The notes: generated from the letters alone by a model not told the origin. A DNA stretch of 64,000 nt from Rossellomorea orangium (GCF_019334305.1 NZ_JAHWGH010000005.1:14882-78881), one strand, 5' to 3'; counted from the stretch's first letter, positions 17,632 through 26,535 are shown. Translations and numbers: made by a program.

Positions 17632-18771
17632 TCAGGATATCAATAGAGCGATAATACCTTGGATAATCCCGATCACTCCCCCGAGCAATGCCCCGAGATA
17701 TGTGATCATCTTGAATTCTCTACGTGAAATGCCAAGTACAAGTTCTTCCAACCTGCCTACTGAGAAGGATTCTACCTGCTCCTGCACGATTTGCTGAAGA
17801 TGCATCTTCTCCATCAGGTTCGGAATCTTCCTGGATAAGAGGTCCGTCCCTCTATCCACCCATTTAGGGAGCTGGGTTTGGAAGAAGGCTTGCTTGTGCG
17901 GCTCGAGCCAGTGGCCGAGCGGCTTGGATAGATGTTCTTCGATGTTGACGAGTTTGACAATGGAGGTTTGGGCCGTCATGATCAAGTCTTCTTCAGGCAA
18001 TCGGTCGATGAATTCTTCCAGTTTCATCTGTTTCAGCTTCGACCACTCTTTCGTCAAGAGGTTAAACAGGATTTCCTGTGTTCCTTCATGCTTGATGAAC
18101 TTCACGATTTCAGGTTGTACTTTATCCGCAACCGACGTGTTGCCTAAGAACATTCCAAGCATATTCCCCAGCATACCGCGTTCCTTCAGGAAATCGTCGA
18201 TCATGATTTTCACTTTCATCTTTCCTTCCGGGCTCGTGAAATAAGTTTCCGCCCGGCCTGCGATGAAGTCAACCAGTCTTGGAATATTCTCTGCCACTTT
18301 TTCCTGCCACTTTTCAGGGAGAGCTTCTTCAAGGGTCTGGGATGTATAGGATGCTTTTGCATCCTTGATTTTGACAGCGATCCACTCCTCAAGCCATACG
18401 TTTAACCGCTCAGAAGATACGGGGACTTGCAGGATGTCCATCCATTCGTTCACCGTTTTATCCGATGTGAATACCGGTTGCAATTCTTCTGATAGCCAAC
18501 GAGTCACATCTTTTTGAAAATCGTCATTCATCACTTTTTTCTGAAGACTTTCCGGTGTGATTAAATGGTCCACCACCATTTTCCCAAGCTGTTCCGCCAA
18601 TTCCCCCCGGCGCTTCGGGATCAGCCCAGGTGTGAAGGGAACTTTAAATTTCCCGATATAGTATGCCCGATACGGCCTAAATAACATTTTTATCGCCAAT
18701 GAATTGGTGACTCCTCCAATGAGGGCACCGACAATGACCATGAATAATATGAGGATGAAAGCATCCAGCAT
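17632..18771 (-). CDS. yheB: YheB, DUF445 membrane protein
   Basis: A 379-aa protein with an N-terminal membrane helix (FILILFMVIVGALIGGVTNSLAIKMLF) followed by RPYRAYYIGKFKVPFTPGLIPKRR. That combination is the DUF445/YheB signature. A long helical soluble part follows, and a second hydrophobic hairpin is at the C-terminus (YLGALLGGVIGIIQGIIALL). Both ends are in the membrane. No catalytic motif is seen. It precedes yheA on the same strand, as in B. subtilis. Confidence 0.9.
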   Translation of the reverse strand: MLDAFILILFMVIVGALIGGVTNSLAIKMLFRPYRAYYIGKFKVPFTPGLIPKRRGELAEQLGKMVVDHLITPESLQKKVMNDDFQKDVTRWLSEELQPVFTSDKTVNEWMDILQVPVSSERLNVWLEEWIAVKIKDAKASYTSQTLEEALPEKWQEKVAENIPRLVDFIAGRAETYFTSPEGKMKVKIMIDDFLKERGMLGNMLGMFLGNTSVADKVQPEIVKFIKHEGTQEILFNLLTKEWSKLKQMKLEEFIDRLPEEDLIMTAQTSIVKLVNIEEHLSKPLGHWLEPHKQAFFQTQLPKWVDRGTDLLSRKIPNLMEKMHLQQIVQEQVESFSVGRLEELVLGISRREFKMITYLGALLGGVIGIIQGIIALLIS

Positions 18772-18903
18772 GAGTGCACCTTCCTTTTCTACTTCTTTCG
18801 TTTGAACATTTTGCCCATGTTTACATAGTATGCTATATCAACATTAGCCCAATAAATCATTATAGAATCAATCTTAAGGGTTATGCAAACGGGGAATGCT
18901 CTG

Positions 18904-20217
18904 ATGAAAATAAAATGTTCATTTATTTCGCGTCAGAATTCAAGTGGCCATCATCATTTATATGTACCTGAAAAAATGATGGATCGCCTATCACTTAAAC
19001 GGCACATGACGTTGAAATGCGGAAATTCCATGCTCGGAATAACATGTTTAGAAACAAAAGCCGATTCATTACAGATTATATTGGATACGGCCGATACATT
19101 ATTCGCATCTCTACCTAATATAGAAAATATATGGATATCCATTGATGTAAGGAAAGCCATCATTCATGTGGGACCGGTTGTCGCCCTCTTAATCAATCAA
19201 TCCATTCAATCACACTCTTTAAAAGAATATTTTACAGAGTGTCAGAGCTGGTTTCAACGAAAAGGTGGATTTTTCTACCTGCTTCCCCTTTCCTCATTCG
19301 TGGAGAATGGCGCGGAAGGTTACATTCAAAATGGGAATGAATGGGTGTCGTCAAAGGTCCCTCTTCCCCATGTAATTTACAATCGATGTCATTCAAGAAA
19401 AATAGAGAGGTCCCCTTCCTTTCGAAGTGCTCTTTCACGCTCTCTGGACCAGGATATACAGTTGTTCAATTCACGCTTTTTGGCAAAAGATGAAGTCTAC
19501 AATGTTTTAAAGAACAGCCCTGTCCTCAATCCTCATTTACCTAAAACCGTGCAGGGTTTGAATTCACTGGAGGAAATGCTTACAGAATATCAAGATGTAT
19601 TCGTAAAAGGGGTTCATGGAAGCAAGGGTCGTTACATTATGCGCATCAAGAAAATAGACACTGGTTTCCTCATGAGGCAAAACTCATTTTCATCAGATAC
19701 GATGATCACATTCCCATCCTACTCAGCTCTTTACAAACAACTCCGTTCCTGGTGCAAGAGTGCCTATTTGGTTCAGGAAACAATCCCCTTTCTGACAGTT
19801 GAAGAACAGCCATTAGACTTTCGCTTCCTATGTCACATGAATGGAAACGGTGAGTGGGTTCTGGTTTCGTCTGTGTCGCGGATCGCTGCACACGGACAAT
19901 TCGTTGCAAATGTGGACCAGGGGGGCCGTATTGAAAAACCCCACATAGCATTACAGCGTTTTTTTTCGCCACAGAAAAGCAGGGAGATCCTGAAAGAGAT
20001 GAAGGGATTATGTATCAGTGCCTCAAAACTATTAGCAGATAGCGTCGAAGGGCATTTCGGAGAATTCGGTATCGATGTGGGTATAGATGAAAGCGGAAAG
20101 CCATGGTTGATTGAAATCAATTCTAAGCCTTCTAAACGACCTTACTTAGAGAGCGATCGAATCCGTCCGTCTGTTAAAGCTCTCTATGAATATGGTTTCG
20201 CCAAATGGACTGAATAA
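18904..20217 (+). CDS. YheC/YheD-family ATP-grasp protein 1
   Basis: A 437-aa protein and the first of four tandem ATP-grasp paralogs. About 160 N-terminal residues form a family-specific domain. The conserved linker HVIYNRCHSRK follows, then an ATP-grasp domain with VFVKGVHGSKGRYI (ATP-binding lysine and small loop), PLDFRFLCH and the metal-binding end WLIEINSKPSKR. The start at 18904 is picked for GGGGA eight bases upstream; longer in-frame starts lack this. The family is linked to the B. subtilis spore coat (YheC/YheD). The enzymatic product is unknown. Confidence 0.88.
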   Translation: MKIKCSFISRQNSSGHHHLYVPEKMMDRLSLKRHMTLKCGNSMLGITCLETKADSLQIILDTADTLFASLPNIENIWISIDVRKAIIHVGPVVALLINQSIQSHSLKEYFTECQSWFQRKGGFFYLLPLSSFVENGAEGYIQNGNEWVSSKVPLPHVIYNRCHSRKIERSPSFRSALSRSLDQDIQLFNSRFLAKDEVYNVLKNSPVLNPHLPKTVQGLNSLEEMLTEYQDVFVKGVHGSKGRYIMRIKKIDTGFLMRQNSFSSDTMITFPSYSALYKQLRSWCKSAYLVQETIPFLTVEEQPLDFRFLCHMNGNGEWVLVSSVSRIAAHGQFVANVDQGGRIEKPHIALQRFFSPQKSREILKEMKGLCISASKLLADSVEGHFGEFGIDVGIDESGKPWLIEINSKPSKRPYLESDRIRPSVKALYEYGFAKWTE

Positions 20218-20231
20218 GGAGGATACTCTCG

Positions 20232-21323
20232 ATGAATCACTCACTGGGCATCATGACCCTTGTACCACAGGTAACGAACGAATATTTCCTTGAGATCGCA
20301 AACCACTCACTTTCCTATCCAATTGACCTTTATTTGTTTTCCCCACAGGGAATATCTCCTTTAACCGAAACGGTGGAAGGACATCATTTCGACAGGGTGG
20401 CGGGAAAATGGGAAAAAGACGTCTTTGATATTCCCGATTTCATCTATGATCGGACGTATTATCAGCATGATTTAAGGTCCCGCCAGGCGAGAGCCGTCGT
20501 ACAATGGATGAAGAATCAGAAGCATATCCGGTTCCTCGGATATGGATTACCAAATAAATGGCATTTATATGAAAAGCTAAGTCAAACGTCCCTTTCTCCT
20601 TATATTCCTGAAACCTTTTTAGTATCCGATGGACCGGAGTTACTTAATCTCCTGTCAGAACGCAAAGATATCATCATTAAACCAGTGGACGGTGCTCACG
20701 GATTCGCCGTTTACCATCTTGAGGCTGGCTTAGATGAAATCAAAGTCCGGACAACTAAGAAGCACGGAATCATCGAACAATCTTTCCAGAGCGACGAACT
20801 TTTTCTAAAATGGGCAGAGCACATCCTCAAACAGCATACCTTCATTTGTCAGAACAGGCTTCTAAACCATACAAAGGAAGGATCTCCATTCGATATGCGC
20901 ATCCTCTTGAATAAAGATGGGAACGGGGAATGGAGGGAATTTCAGCGGGCGGTCCGTGTTGGCGAAGCAAACGGAATTCTGACGAATATCAGTCGGGGTG
21001 CTTCCTATCTTTCCTGCAGTGACTGGAAGTCTACCCATGATTCGGTTTCATGGGACTTTATCGAACAGGAACTACTGTCAATTTTAGAGCATATTCCGAT
21101 TCTCCTTGAAGAACAGTTTTCTCCCCTGTTTGAAATTGGTGTCGATCTGATCATCGCACAGGATCAGTCCCTTTGGATTCTGGATATGAACTCTAAACCG
21201 GGACATAAAGTAGTGAATAGCCTTCAACCTGATAAGCTTTCAGATTTATACAGAGCACCTTTGGAATATTGCACATTTCTATCTTCACAATCTCTTTCAT
21301 CCTTAAGACGAGGTGATTTCTAA
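20232..21323 (+). CDS. yheC: YheC-like ATP-grasp protein 2
   Basis: A 363-aa protein, the same length as B. subtilis YheC, with AAGGAGG before ATG. It has only a short N-terminal region and then the linker DFIYDRTYYQHD. The ATP-grasp domain has IIIKPVDGAHGFAV, PFDMRILLNKDGNGEW and LWILDMNSKPGHK. The catalytic Asp/Asn pattern at the end (D-M-N-S-K) is intact. Its stop overlaps the next start (TAATG), so translation is coupled. Spore-coat-associated by family; substrate unknown. Confidence 0.88.
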   Translation: MNHSLGIMTLVPQVTNEYFLEIANHSLSYPIDLYLFSPQGISPLTETVEGHHFDRVAGKWEKDVFDIPDFIYDRTYYQHDLRSRQARAVVQWMKNQKHIRFLGYGLPNKWHLYEKLSQTSLSPYIPETFLVSDGPELLNLLSERKDIIIKPVDGAHGFAVYHLEAGLDEIKVRTTKKHGIIEQSFQSDELFLKWAEHILKQHTFICQNRLLNHTKEGSPFDMRILLNKDGNGEWREFQRAVRVGEANGILTNISRGASYLSCSDWKSTHDSVSWDFIEQELLSILEHIPILLEEQFSPLFEIGVDLIIAQDQSLWILDMNSKPGHKVVNSLQPDKLSDLYRAPLEYCTFLSSQSLSSLRRGDF

Positions 21324-22696
21324 TGCTTCATACGTTCAAAGTTGAACAGTTTCAAGATGAAGAATGCATTTTCTACCTCCCTTCCGGCTTCAGACTCGAC
21401 GAAGATACCTTGCCCCATACAGTGATACTTGGGACTAAAAGGCAATCCGCCAAATGCAAACGCCATCCGAATGGCCGTAATGTGATCGGGATCAGCACAG
21501 CTTTGGCTAAGAACATACACCTTCCATCAAAAGTGGATTCTCTCTCCCTGTTCTGTAAGGACGAATGTGTATATGCGGGGGTACTGATCGGCATATTCAC
21601 GGCTGGATTTACAAGTTTCCGATTAAGTCCTATCGGCCAACGCTCACAGTTCTTTCAAAAGTTGCTATCCGTACAATCTTCATTAGGGGTTATCCCTTTT
21701 GTGTTTGGAGAAAAACATATTGACTGGGAAAACGGACTGGTAAAAGGGTTCTTCCATTTTGGAGAAGGATGGGAAATCGAAGAAATCCCGTTTCCCAACG
21801 TGATATATGACAGACTTCCGAACAGGAGAAGTGAAAAAAGAAAAACCTACCAGAGTCTGAAGGAAAGGTTGCAGAGAGAGTATGGGATCCCTTGGTATAA
21901 TCCCGGATTTTTCAATAAACTCGATCTTTTCGAGAGATTGGAAAATGATCAGACCGTGCACAACTTCCTTCCCGAGACCATGTCTTTCCAAACATTAGAT
22001 GACATAGAGCGGATGCTCTCTGACTATCATCATATTTATCTTAAACCCAAAAATGGAAGTCTCGGCAACGGAATTCACAAAATTACGTATAGCCGCTCAT
22101 CCGAAGAATATTATTGTCGCTTTAGAGATCACGATCATAAGAACCGATTACTTAAGTTTGATAGCCTTGAGCGTCTCTCCAATACGGTATTCAAAAACAG
22201 AAACCTTGAAAACTTCATCGTCCAACAGGGAATTTCCTTACTGAAAGAGAATGGGAGGCCGATCGATTTCAGGGTCCATACGAATAAGGACGAAGAAGGC
22301 AACTGGCAGGTCAGCGCAATGGCCGGGAAAGTTGCTGGATCAGGAAGTGTGACGACACATGCCAATAATGGTGGCGTAGTGAAGGTTCTTTCAGAGCTTT
22401 TCCCTGATGAAAGAGAAAGGCAGATCATTGAAGATGGATTAATAGATGCCGCTTTATTGTTATCACATGCAATCGAGGAAAATCTGGAAGGATATATTGG
22501 AGAAATCGGATTCGATTTCGGCGTGGATGACAACCATCATATATGGATGTTTGAAGCAAATTCAAAGCCTGGCAGATCGATATTTTCACATCCTGAATTA
22601 AAGCGTCATGATTTATTAACAAGAAAGCTTGCCTTATCATTTGGGATCTTTCTTACTCAACAAACCGTGCATCATCCCGAGGAAATGATTCAATGA
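21323..22696 (+). CDS. yheD: YheD-like ATP-grasp protein 3
   Basis: A 457-aa protein close in length to B. subtilis YheD (about 453). It has a long N-terminal domain, the linker NVIYDRLPNRRSEK, then ATP-grasp landmarks YLKPKNGSLGNGIHKI, PIDFRVHTNKDEEGNW, GEIGFDFGVDD and IWMFEANSKPGR. It starts by TAATG overlap with gene 2 and its stop overlaps gene 4 by four bases. YheD localises at the spore coat in B. subtilis (family knowledge). No peptide or amino-acid substrate can be inferred. Confidence 0.9.
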   Translation: MLHTFKVEQFQDEECIFYLPSGFRLDEDTLPHTVILGTKRQSAKCKRHPNGRNVIGISTALAKNIHLPSKVDSLSLFCKDECVYAGVLIGIFTAGFTSFRLSPIGQRSQFFQKLLSVQSSLGVIPFVFGEKHIDWENGLVKGFFHFGEGWEIEEIPFPNVIYDRLPNRRSEKRKTYQSLKERLQREYGIPWYNPGFFNKLDLFERLENDQTVHNFLPETMSFQTLDDIERMLSDYHHIYLKPKNGSLGNGIHKITYSRSSEEYYCRFRDHDHKNRLLKFDSLERLSNTVFKNRNLENFIVQQGISLLKENGRPIDFRVHTNKDEEGNWQVSAMAGKVAGSGSVTTHANNGGVVKVLSELFPDERERQIIEDGLIDAALLLSHAIEENLEGYIGEIGFDFGVDDNHHIWMFEANSKPGRSIFSHPELKRHDLLTRKLALSFGIFLTQQTVHHPEEMIQ

Positions 22697-23883
22697 AAAT
22701 CCTTTATGATCGATCAAAGAGGACCTTTTTCCACGCGCAGGAAGCCATTACGACATATGGATTTGCAAAGAATTCCTTTCTGCTTTCTTCTAAAGATTCT
22801 GATCAATGCTATACATTTGAAGTCTCAATCGGTAAGAATACTACGGCAATCCCCTTAATCGGCATTGTCTCGAGTAAAGAAGGCAGCAGCAAATACAGGG
22901 GAAACTTTGAATTATTCCGATCGATTCAACAAGACGTGGAAAAAGCCGGCGGAATCTGTTTCGTCTTTTCACCGCAGGATGTCTTTGGGGATACTATATG
23001 GGGAATTGTATATCATCACTCTCTGCACAAATGGGTCAGATGCCTGTTTCCGGTTCCGAACGTCATATATAACAGGGTCCCGTCACGGCATACAGAACAA
23101 AACCAGTCTTATGAAAAACTTCTCCATTTCATTAAAAAGCATGACATTCCTTTCTTCAACCCCCATTTCTTTAATAAATGGGAGATACATGAGATCCTTT
23201 CTAAAAATGAAGGGCTAAAGTCGTATCTGCCGGAAACCAAACTGGTCAGGGACGAAGAAGCCTTTTCGGACTTCCTGACAACCCACAAAAAAGTGTATGT
23301 GAAACATTCCCTATCTTCACAAGGAAAAGGGATCAGGCTAATCGAAATCGATCAAAAGGGACGGATACTATGTAAAAGTGTAAAGAAATTGGAGAGATTT
23401 GCATCACTTTCACGTCTGCATCAAACATATCAGGAATGGTTTACAGATAATCTTTGGATCATGCAGGAAGCCATTCCTTGTAAAACGCTCCATGATCATC
23501 GATTTGATTTTCGCATACTAGTCCTCCATACCGGGGAAGCTTTCAGGTTGATCGGCATCGGTGTCCGCATGTCACAACGTCAGGAAGTGACGACTCATGT
23601 GCCTGCCGGGGGAAAGATCATTTCATTGAAAGATGTGGCAGATGCAGAAACAAAAAAAGAAATTTCCCGACTCGTTCATATTTGCGGAGAAGAGCTCGCC
23701 AAAACATTCGGCTATGTCGGGGAATTTTCCATCGACTTGGCTCCGAGGGAACAGGGTGGCTTCGTTTTATTTGAAATCAATTCAAAGCCCATGAGCTTTG
23801 ATGAGATAGAAATCGAAACGAACAGGAGGAAGCAGCTTGTCCGGACGTTCCTCACTCTCAGCGCGAAAAACACGAAAGGTTGA
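22693..23883 (+). CDS. YheC/YheD-family ATP-grasp protein 4
   Basis: A 396-aa protein and the last gene of the run. The linker is NVIYNRVPSRHTEQ; ATP-grasp landmarks are VYVKHSLSSQGKGIRLI, HRFDFRILVLH, GYVGEFSIDLA and VLFEINSKPMSF. Its ATG overlaps the preceding stop (ATGA). The 3' end runs into a terminator shared with the converging ferritin-like gene. The four paralogs share domain order but differ widely in sequence, so the duplications are old. Confidence 0.88.
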   Translation: MKILYDRSKRTFFHAQEAITTYGFAKNSFLLSSKDSDQCYTFEVSIGKNTTAIPLIGIVSSKEGSSKYRGNFELFRSIQQDVEKAGGICFVFSPQDVFGDTIWGIVYHHSLHKWVRCLFPVPNVIYNRVPSRHTEQNQSYEKLLHFIKKHDIPFFNPHFFNKWEIHEILSKNEGLKSYLPETKLVRDEEAFSDFLTTHKKVYVKHSLSSQGKGIRLIEIDQKGRILCKSVKKLERFASLSRLHQTYQEWFTDNLWIMQEAIPCKTLHDHRFDFRILVLHTGEAFRLIGIGVRMSQRQEVTTHVPAGGKIISLKDVADAETKKEISRLVHICGEELAKTFGYVGEFSIDLAPREQGGFVLFEINSKPMSFDEIEIETNRRKQLVRTFLTLSAKNTKG

Positions 23884-23918
23884 ATCATCGTGGAGGACAC
23901 AAGGTTCAACCTTTTTCT
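23875..23918. terminator. Bidirectional terminator
   Basis: AAAGGTTGAA at 23875-23884 pairs with TTCAACCTTT at 23905-23914, followed by TTTTT. It overlaps the stop of ATP-grasp gene 4 and precedes the converging ferritin-like stop. Confidence 0.75.
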
Positions 23919-23920
23919 AA

Positions 23921-24319
23921 TTACCGTAATGAGTTATAGATGGTTGAAAATCTGGTGGCATGTTCCTGTTCATCGGTCATAGCAATAAAGAGAGGTTTAT
24001 ATGCCTGCTGATTCGGAATCTCAAGGAGCATATCCCGGTAAAACTCCGCCCCTTCGAGTTCATCCTTCAGTGCACGGAGCACCCCTTCTTTAAAGGTGGT
24101 AAAACCCACCTTTTCTTTCTTATGTTCATAATACTCACCCGTTAATAGATAATGGAGGTATTGAAACATTTCATAATGCTCTTTTTCGTCCTTTTGTGCA
24201 TGTTCAATAAACTCAACATATAATGGGTTATTCGTACGGGCTTTTAACTCTTTATAAAAATAATAACCTGTCCATTCATCACTTATCGCCTTCTCTAAAT
24301 CACGGATAAACGAATTCAT
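23921..24319 (-). CDS. Ferritin-like (rubrerythrin-fold) small protein
   Basis: A 132-aa four-helix protein. Carboxylate/His iron-ligand patterns recur: EKAISDEWTGYYFYKE, EHAQKDEKEHYEMF, LKDELEGAEFYRD and TDEQEHATRF. The EX6Y and EXXH motifs in each half are the diiron pattern of the ferritin-like superfamily. The start at 24319 (MNSFIRDLE) follows GGGGAGGG; longer starts have no ribosome site. A similar Bacillus family (YhjR-like) is made in sporulation. Convergent with the ATP-grasp run. An oxidative-stress or iron-binding role is inference. Confidence 0.8.
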   Translation of the reverse strand: MNSFIRDLEKAISDEWTGYYFYKELKARTNNPLYVEFIEHAQKDEKEHYEMFQYLHYLLTGEYYEHKKEKVGFTTFKEGVLRALKDELEGAEFYRDMLLEIPNQQAYKPLFIAMTDEQEHATRFSTIYNSLR

Positions 24320-24445
24320 CCTTCGTCCCTCCCCTCTCTCTTCAGTAAATTCTATTAGAGGAGCCATCCAATTATGATACATTTCACGGTATGTCCTACA
24401 CAGCAATCGGTAAAACGTTTACAATATGGATGGAGGTGAAGAACG

Positions 24446-24655
24446 ATGATCCAACATTTTCAATATCAGAACATGTTCGAGAATAAGCAGCTTCCCGGCT
24501 GGACATTTTCCTTTTACTTCAGCGGGACGAAATACACAGGGGCCTACCATAAGGACGGAAGAATCGAATGGACTGGACACATTCCCCCGGGTGAACATGA
24601 AGATACACTTAAGAAGCAGCTCCATGAACTGATGCTTTTCCATGTATATGAATAA
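24446..24655 (+). CDS. yheE: YheE-like small protein
   Basis: A 69-aa protein beginning MIQHFQYQNMFENKQLPGW, with motif FYFSGTKYTGAYHKDGRIEWTG, which matches the YheE/DUF5342 family by sequence and by position after yheD. GGAGGTGAAG lies before ATG. Unknown function; no signal peptide or membrane helix. Confidence 0.82.
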   Translation: MIQHFQYQNMFENKQLPGWTFSFYFSGTKYTGAYHKDGRIEWTGHIPPGEHEDTLKKQLHELMLFHVYE

Positions 24656-24735
24656 TAACCCTACATAGATTTTCAATTCTTCTTATGTATAACTTCGGCT
24701 TCCTTTCTAAAACTAAAGAAAGGAGGCTGATGAAC

Positions 24736-24915
24736 ATGAAAAAAGACGATCAATTCCTTCCGGATACCAATTATGAAGGAAGAGAAAAAGCATTCCTCGA
24801 TGTCGACCGCTTCATCAACGAAGGCATGTCCGGAGGTTCCGTCCACATGAGGGAAAACACCACCAATATCGAGGAAGCGATCGAAATCACGGACTACGAA
24901 GAACCACCGAAGTAG
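24736..24915 (+). CDS. Small acidic protein, unknown function
   Basis: A 59-aa, acidic protein (MKKDDQFLPDTNYEGRE..) with a conserved-looking centre DVDRFINEGMSGG and an acidic tail. The start at 24736 is nine bases after AGGAGG. It follows yheE by 80 bp on the same strand. I do not recognise the family with certainty; similar short proteins occur in Bacillus near yheE. The structured repeat copy B begins at the base after its stop codon. Confidence 0.7.
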   Translation: MKKDDQFLPDTNYEGREKAFLDVDRFINEGMSGGSVHMRENTTNIEEAIEITDYEEPPK

Positions 24916-25036
24916 AAAAGCGGAAGGGGTTCGCCCTGAGGCGACAAGCATAAGGCGAACTAACCGGAAAGGCGCTTTTGCCTTTTTGGTTAGTTTGACT
25001 TATGACCTCGAGCCTCAAGCCCCTGGAGCTGGACAA
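24916..25036. repeat. Structured intergenic repeat, copy B
   Basis: Same element as 1-116. The conserved frame is AAAAGCGGA, GAGGCGACAAGCATAAG, CGGAAAGGCGC, GCCTTTTTGG, CTTATGACCTCGAG and CTGGAGCTGGAC. Here the inner stem is AACTAACC/GGTTAGTT and the outer stem GGGG..TGAGGC/GCCTCA..CCCC. It begins right after the stop codon of the preceding gene. Confidence 0.85.
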
Positions 25037-25040
25037 GTAG

Positions 25041-25163
25041 AAAAGCGGAGGCGGCTTGGGCAGGCCCGACAAGCATAAGACGAGCCAACCGGAAAGGCGC
25101 TCTTTGCCTTTTTGGTTGGCTTGACTTATGACCTCGAGGGACTAGCCGCCGGAGTTGGACAAA
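25041..25163. repeat. Structured intergenic repeat, copy C
   Basis: In direct tandem with copy B (125-bp period). The inner stem is AGCCAACC/GGTTGGCT and the outer stem GGCGGCT/AGCCGCC. The loop and flanks are conserved while stem bases change in pairs. Confidence 0.85.
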
Positions 25164-25204
25164 AAAGCTGCCCATCGGGAACTCATCCCTTAAGGCAGCT
25201 TTTT
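25163..25204 (-). terminator. Terminator of the CsoR/CstR-family gene
   Basis: AAAAGCTGCC pairs with GGCAGCTTTT around a 22-nt loop; on the minus strand a T run follows. Confidence 0.8.
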
Positions 25205-25208
25205 ACAT

Positions 25209-25469
25209 TTATCGGCTTCTGACCAGCATATTGACAGCTTCTTGAATCGCATCTTCGGCTTTGATACCTTCTTCTTCTGATTCACGTATGCAGGCTTCCA
25301 GGTTTTTCGCCACTATCAGCCCGATCGTACGGTCAACGGCAGTGCGAACAGCGGATAATTGAGTCACAACATCCTTACAATGTTTTTCATCCTCCATCAT
25401 TTTCAAGACACCCCGTACTTGACCTTCAAGACGTTTCATTCGATTTGTAACTTCTTTCGTATATTCCAT
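25209..25469 (-). CDS. CsoR/CstR-family transcriptional repressor
   Basis: An 86-aa, all-helical DUF156 repressor (EVTNRMKRLEGQVRGVLKMMED). The ligand residues are Cys31 (EKHCKDV) and Cys60 (NLEACI). The copper-type His three or four residues before the second Cys is Asn56 here. This Cys31/Cys60 pair without the His matches the persulfide sensor CstR rather than copper-sensing CsoR (family knowledge). A half-site-like ATGGGGTGT overlaps its own ribosome site, so autoregulation is possible. No sulfur-detoxification gene lies beside it, so the target is elsewhere or unknown. Confidence 0.85.
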   Translation of the reverse strand: MEYTKEVTNRMKRLEGQVRGVLKMMEDEKHCKDVVTQLSAVRTAVDRTIGLIVAKNLEACIRESEEEGIKAEDAIQEAVNMLVRSR

Positions 25470-25617
25470 TCAGGACACCCCATAAGAATTTATTCATTCT
25501 ACAATAGTATTAAATAAAGTGTATTTTTGCAATGATGCATACTTTGATTAGTTGAGCTATTTCAGTACAATATCATTATAACCTTTTTTACTATAATAAT
25601 GAACAAAGAGGGATCAC

Positions 25618-26535
25618 ATGTTTACACATTTACGTAAAAAATACCCCGGTATCATTATCCAGCACCATTATCCTACTAGCCTTGAATCCAATAAGGTTTG
25701 GTTTACGGACGAGCGAGAGGATGAATATGCAGGAATTGATAAATCAGAGATCTCACAGGGGGAACTGGATTTATTAAATTGCCTGTTCCGAGAGGTGGAA
25801 GCCCCATCTGTCAATGTGAATGATTCTTCCGAGTCCATAGAGTGGTATAACTATTTACTGAAGAATGGGCCGATGCCTTCTACATATAGCGGAGATTTTC
25901 GCGTCATTCAATTCAGTATGAAGGAAACTCAGAATCAATTCGAGCTGAAAGAAGCGTTTCAGCATTTATTCCCCCACGGGACCATCCTTGTTTTTCATGC
26001 CGATCGCATGGGACTGATCATTGAAGAGAAAAGCGAATGGGTATTGGATGAGGAGCAGCTGCTGTCGATATCCCATGTGATTGAAGCGGACTTTTTCGTC
26101 AGCCCTTCTTTTTATATCGGACAATTTCACGAATTGAATGCTGGATTCCCTGCTTTCTTCGCCCATGAACGGGAACTGTTTTCATTTTCCAAAACGATCC
26201 AGAAGCAGGCATTCATTCAAACATCGGTAACGGTCCTGCCTGAGTTCGCCCTCCATCACCTTCCAAAGGAATGGGAGGAGCATCTGTTTAAAAAGGTCGT
26301 TGACACCTTTAGGGAAGACTCCGAACTGATCCATACCGTGAAGGTTTTCCTTGAAAATCAATCCAATATCAGCCAGACCGCAAAGAAATTATTCATGCAT
26401 CGAAATAGCGTCCAATACCGGATTGATAAATTCATTGAAAAAACGAATATTGATATAAAAAGTTTTCAAGGTGGGATTCTCGCTTATTTTGCCTGTTTGA
26501 GCTTCCAATCTGACAACTTGCCCAATAACGATTAA
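25618..26535 (+). CDS. PucR/CdaR-type HTH regulator (YxkF-like)
   Basis: A 305-aa soluble protein. The C-terminal 60 residues are a PucR-type helix-turn-helix (VFLENQSNISQTAKKLFMHRNSVQYRIDKFIEKT). The N-terminal part has no clear sensor motif. It is directly upstream of msmX on the same strand, the same neighbourhood as yxkF-msmX in B. subtilis; YxkF there is an uncharacterised regulator. GAGGG precedes the ATG. Control of msmX or sugar uptake genes is a reasonable inference. Confidence 0.82.
   Translation: MFTHLRKKYPGIIIQHHYPTSLESNKVWFTDEREDEYAGIDKSEISQGELDLLNCLFREVEAPSVNVNDSSESIEWYNYLLKNGPMPSTYSGDFRVIQFSMKETQNQFELKEAFQHLFPHGTILVFHADRMGLIIEEKSEWVLDEEQLLSISHVIEADFFVSPSFYIGQFHELNAGFPAFFAHERELFSFSKTIQKQAFIQTSVTVLPEFALHHLPKEWEEHLFKKVVDTFREDSELIHTVKVFLENQSNISQTAKKLFMHRNSVQYRIDKFIEKTNIDIKSFQGGILAYFACLSFQSDNLPNND

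Noticed and set aside
18822-18903. Sigma-E or sigma-K promoter before the ATP-grasp run
   Set aside because: CATA-like and ATA-like pieces exist but no spacing matches either consensus well enough.
24887-25175. Two overlapping 61-codon ORFs on the minus strand
   Set aside because: They lie in the structured repeats and translate the repeat sequence.
25470-25500. Full CsoR/CstR operator
   Set aside because: Only a half-site-like ATGGGGTGT is visible; no inverted partner.
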